DNA of 48,041 nucleotides from the NCBI GenBank assembly GCA_021802945.1, contig JAJZRE010000012.1, positions 1 to 48,041 on the forward strand. The letters run 5' to 3'. Numbering within the stretch: the first letter of the stretch is position 1; every line of letters starts with the position of its first letter. A program made the position numbers and the translations under genes. The notes beneath the pieces were generated by a model, which saw only the letters and a program-made list of their open reading frames with translations, did not search any database and was not told the DNA's origin. The stretch comes from Pseudomonadota bacterium. GTDB lineage: Bacteria > Pseudomonadota > Gammaproteobacteria > Burkholderiales > Thiobacillaceae. This document shows, one piece after another, positions 46,097 through 48,041 of the stretch.

Positions 46097-47431
46097 ATGA
46101 ACCCGAAAATCATCGTTCTCGACGACGACCCCACCGGCTCGCAGACGGTGCATTCCTGCCTGCTCCTGACGCGCTGGGATGTCGCCACGCTGAAAACGGC
46201 GCTGGCGGACGCGGCGCCGCTGTTCTTCATCCTCACCAATACGCGGGGGATGGACGCGGAACGCGCCGCCGCCGTCACGCGCGAGGCGTGCGTCAACCTC
46301 AAGGCGGCGCTCGCCGACCACACAGGGCCGGTGCTGTTCGTGTCGCGCTCGGATTCGACGCTGCGCGGCCACTATCCGGTGGAAACCGACACGATGAACG
46401 ACGTGCTCGGGCCGTTCGACGCGACGCTGCTGACCCCGGCGTTTTTCGAGGGCGGGCGCATCACGCGCGACAGCACGCATTACCTGATGGTCGACGGCAA
46501 GCCGGTGCCGACGCATGAGACCGAATTCGCGCACGACTCGGTGTTCGGCTACACGACCGCCAGTCTGCCCGACTACGTTGCCGAGAAAACCGCCGGCCGC
46601 GTCGCCGCCGAAGCCGTGGCGCGCCTGACGCTGGCCGACCTGCGCGCCGGCAAGGCGGGTTCGTGGCTCGCCGCGCTGCACGACAACCGGGTAGGCGTGG
46701 TCGACGGCGAGTCAGCCGACGATTACCGCAAGTTTGCCGATGCCGTGCTGGCCGCCGCCGCAGCCGGCAAGCGATTGCTGTTCCGCAGCGCCGCTTCGCT
46801 GCTCACCGCGCTGGCGAAGCTGCCGCCGCAGCCGGTCGCCGCCGAGTCCTTCGCCACGCTGGTGCGCGACCGGCAACCCGGCGCAATCGTCGTCGGCTCG
46901 CACGTCGCCAGGACCACCGCCCAGCTCACCGCGCTGCTGAAGGAACGCGGCGTGGTCGGGCTGCCGCTCGACGTCGCCCGCCTGCCCGGTGCGCGCGCCG
47001 CGCGGGTCGACGAACTGACGGCGAGCATCGCCCACGCCCATGCGCAGGGCCTCACCCCAGTCGTGTTCACCAGCCGCGCGGAACTGAAATTCGCCAGCGC
47101 GGCGGAGCGGCTGGCCTTCGGCGAGGCCGTGTCGGGCACGCTGATGGACGTGGTGAAAAGGCTGCCGACGACGCTCGGCTTCCTCATCAGCAAGGGCGGC
47201 ATCACCTCCAACGACGTGCTGTCGACCGGGCTGGCGCTGACCGCCTCGCGCGTGCTGGGCCAGATCCTGCCCGGCGTCACCGTGGTGCAGACGCCGCCCT
47301 GGCACCGCCTGCCGCGGCTGCCTGTCGTCATCTTCCCCGGCAACGTCGGCGGCGACGGCGCGCTGGCGGAAGCCTACCGGCGCCTCGCGCCCTCGCACGC
47401 GCAGCGAAGCCCGGCTAAACTCGCAGCCTGA
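46097..47431 (+). CDS. Four-carbon acid sugar kinase family protein (OtnK-like, DUF1537)
   Basis: A 444-residue kinase of the DUF1537/OtnK family, which phosphorylates four-carbon sugar acids such as threonate and erythronate. The N-terminal substrate domain begins with VLDDDPTGSQTVH and has SRSDSTLRGHYPVE; the C-terminal nucleotide domain has GGITSNDVLSTGL and FPGNVGG. It follows a repeat element and precedes glcD by 20 bp. The substrate itself is not fixed by the sequence; genes for the usual threonate partners (OtnC, OtnI, PdxA2) are not in view. Confidence 0.87.
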   Translation: MNPKIIVLDDDPTGSQTVHSCLLLTRWDVATLKTALADAAPLFFILTNTRGMDAERAAAVTREACVNLKAALADHTGPVLFVSRSDSTLRGHYPVETDTMNDVLGPFDATLLTPAFFEGGRITRDSTHYLMVDGKPVPTHETEFAHDSVFGYTTASLPDYVAEKTAGRVAAEAVARLTLADLRAGKAGSWLAALHDNRVGVVDGESADDYRKFADAVLAAAAAGKRLLFRSAASLLTALAKLPPQPVAAESFATLVRDRQPGAIVVGSHVARTTAQLTALLKERGVVGLPLDVARLPGARAARVDELTASIAHAHAQGLTPVVFTSRAELKFASAAERLAFGEAVSGTLMDVVKRLPTTLGFLISKGGITSNDVLSTGLALTASRVLGQILPGVTVVQTPPWHRLPRLPVVIFPGNVGGDGALAEAYRRLAPSHAQRSPAKLAA

Positions 47432-47451
47432 AATTACTCACTGCACCCTGC

Positions 47452-48041
47452 ATGCTCAGCCCCGCCTTCCTGTCCAAACTGCGCAGCCTGCTGCCGTCGC
47501 ACTGCGTGCTCAACGCGCGCGAGGACCGCGTGCCGTTCGAGTCCGACGGCCTGGCGGCGTACCGCAACACGCCCGACGTGGTGGTGCTGCCGGAGAACGA
47601 GGCGCAGGTGGCGGCGGTCCTGCAGCTGTGCCACAAGGAGAGGGTGGCGGTGGTGGCGCGCGGCGCCGGCACCGGACTGTCGGCGGGCGCCCTGCCCGTC
47701 GACGGCGCCGTGCTCCTGGTGCTGGCGAAGCTCAACCGGATCAAGGCGATCGACCCGCTGGCGCGCACCGCCGTGGTCGAGCCCGGCGTGCGCAACCTGG
47801 CGATTTCCGAAGCGGTCGCCGAACACGGCCTCTATTACGCGCCCGACCCGTCGTCGCAGATCGCCTGCTCGATCGGCGGCAACGTGGCGGAAAACTCCGG
47901 CGGCGTGCACTGCCTGAAATACGGGCTGACCGTGCACAACATCCTGAAGCTGCGCGCGTGGACGATCGATGGGCAACTGCTCGAAATCGGCAACGAATCG
48001 CTCGACGCCCCCGGCTACGACCTGCTGGCGCTCCTGACCGG
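47452..48041 (+). CDS. glcD: Glycolate oxidase FAD-linked subunit GlcD (partial)
   Basis: The frame starts at ATG 47452 and runs off the window after 196 residues. It contains the start of a PCMH-type FAD-binding domain: PDVVVLPENEAQVAAVLQLC, then ARGAGTGLSAGALP (FAD pyrophosphate loop) and SIGGNVAENSGGVHCLKYG. This is GlcD of the glycolate/lactate oxidase group. glcE and glcF, if present, would lie to the right. Its place after the acid sugar kinase suggests a shared pathway around glycolate or another 2-hydroxy acid. Confidence 0.87.
   Translation, partial: MLSPAFLSKLRSLLPSHCVLNAREDRVPFESDGLAAYRNTPDVVVLPENEAQVAAVLQLCHKERVAVVARGAGTGLSAGALPVDGAVLLVLAKLNRIKAIDPLARTAVVEPGVRNLAISEAVAEHGLYYAPDPSSQIACSIGGNVAENSGGVHCLKYGLTVHNILKLRAWTIDGQLLEIGNESLDAPGYDLLALLT

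Overview
The window is high-GC DNA (roughly two thirds G+C by eye) from a denitrifying proteobacterium, most likely a betaproteobacterium. The cd1-nitrite reductase cluster, the cNOR operon with a polyferredoxin inside it, the class II ribonucleotide reductase, GcvR, DUF502 and the opgG/opgH/opgD set all fit that group. I cannot name a genus. Both ends are cut: a membrane protein tail at 3-140 and a glycolate oxidase subunit running off the right edge.

Layout. (1) 137-1591: succinate-semialdehyde dehydrogenase. (2) 1735-12766: denitrification block 1, with a Dnr/Fnr-type regulator on the minus strand, a divergent NosR/NirI flavo-iron-sulfur membrane protein, then nirS-C-F-DL-G-H-J-N. These encode cytochrome cd1 nitrite reductase and the proteins that build heme d1 from siroheme. 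From nirC on, the genes overlap or nearly touch. (3) 12795-18831: norC-norB-norQ-(3-TM protein)-(polyferredoxin)-norD. NirS reduces nitrite to NO and NorCB reduces NO to N2O. TTGAT-N4-ATCAA-type boxes lie before dnr, nirS and norC, and the last two sit correctly relative to a -10. No nosZ or nirE is present. (4) 18870-24528: accessory genes (arginase, metallo-beta-lactamase-fold hydrolase, thioredoxin/HEAT protein, PhzF, EamA exporter, DUF2237, zinc-ribbon protein), interrupted by a lower-GC GNAT/GFA pair with an attC-like hairpin between them. (5) 24583-36963: lytic transglycosylase, AsnB-type amidotransferase, SrkA kinase, NrdJ, RssA-like patatin, GIY-YIG, EAL/HDOD, a frameshifted DUF502 gene, CbiX, GcvR and an AI-2E transporter. 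(6) 37160-42797: opgG-opgH-opgD, periplasmic glucan synthesis, all overlapping. (7) 42868-48041: an IclR regulator divergent from a phosphoketolase-like TPP enzyme, a four-carbon acid sugar kinase and glcD, which looks like a locally regulated sugar-acid or hydroxyacid catabolic module.

The least expected structure is a family of about 80-115 bp inverted-repeat elements in three places (11170-11250, 27620-27712, 45971-46084). Two are intergenic, but one lies inside the start of nirN and encodes its export signal. Other points are perfect dyads in the norC and IclR promoter regions, strong hairpins at nirS/nirC and norB/norQ, and an attC-like site in a chromosomal setting.
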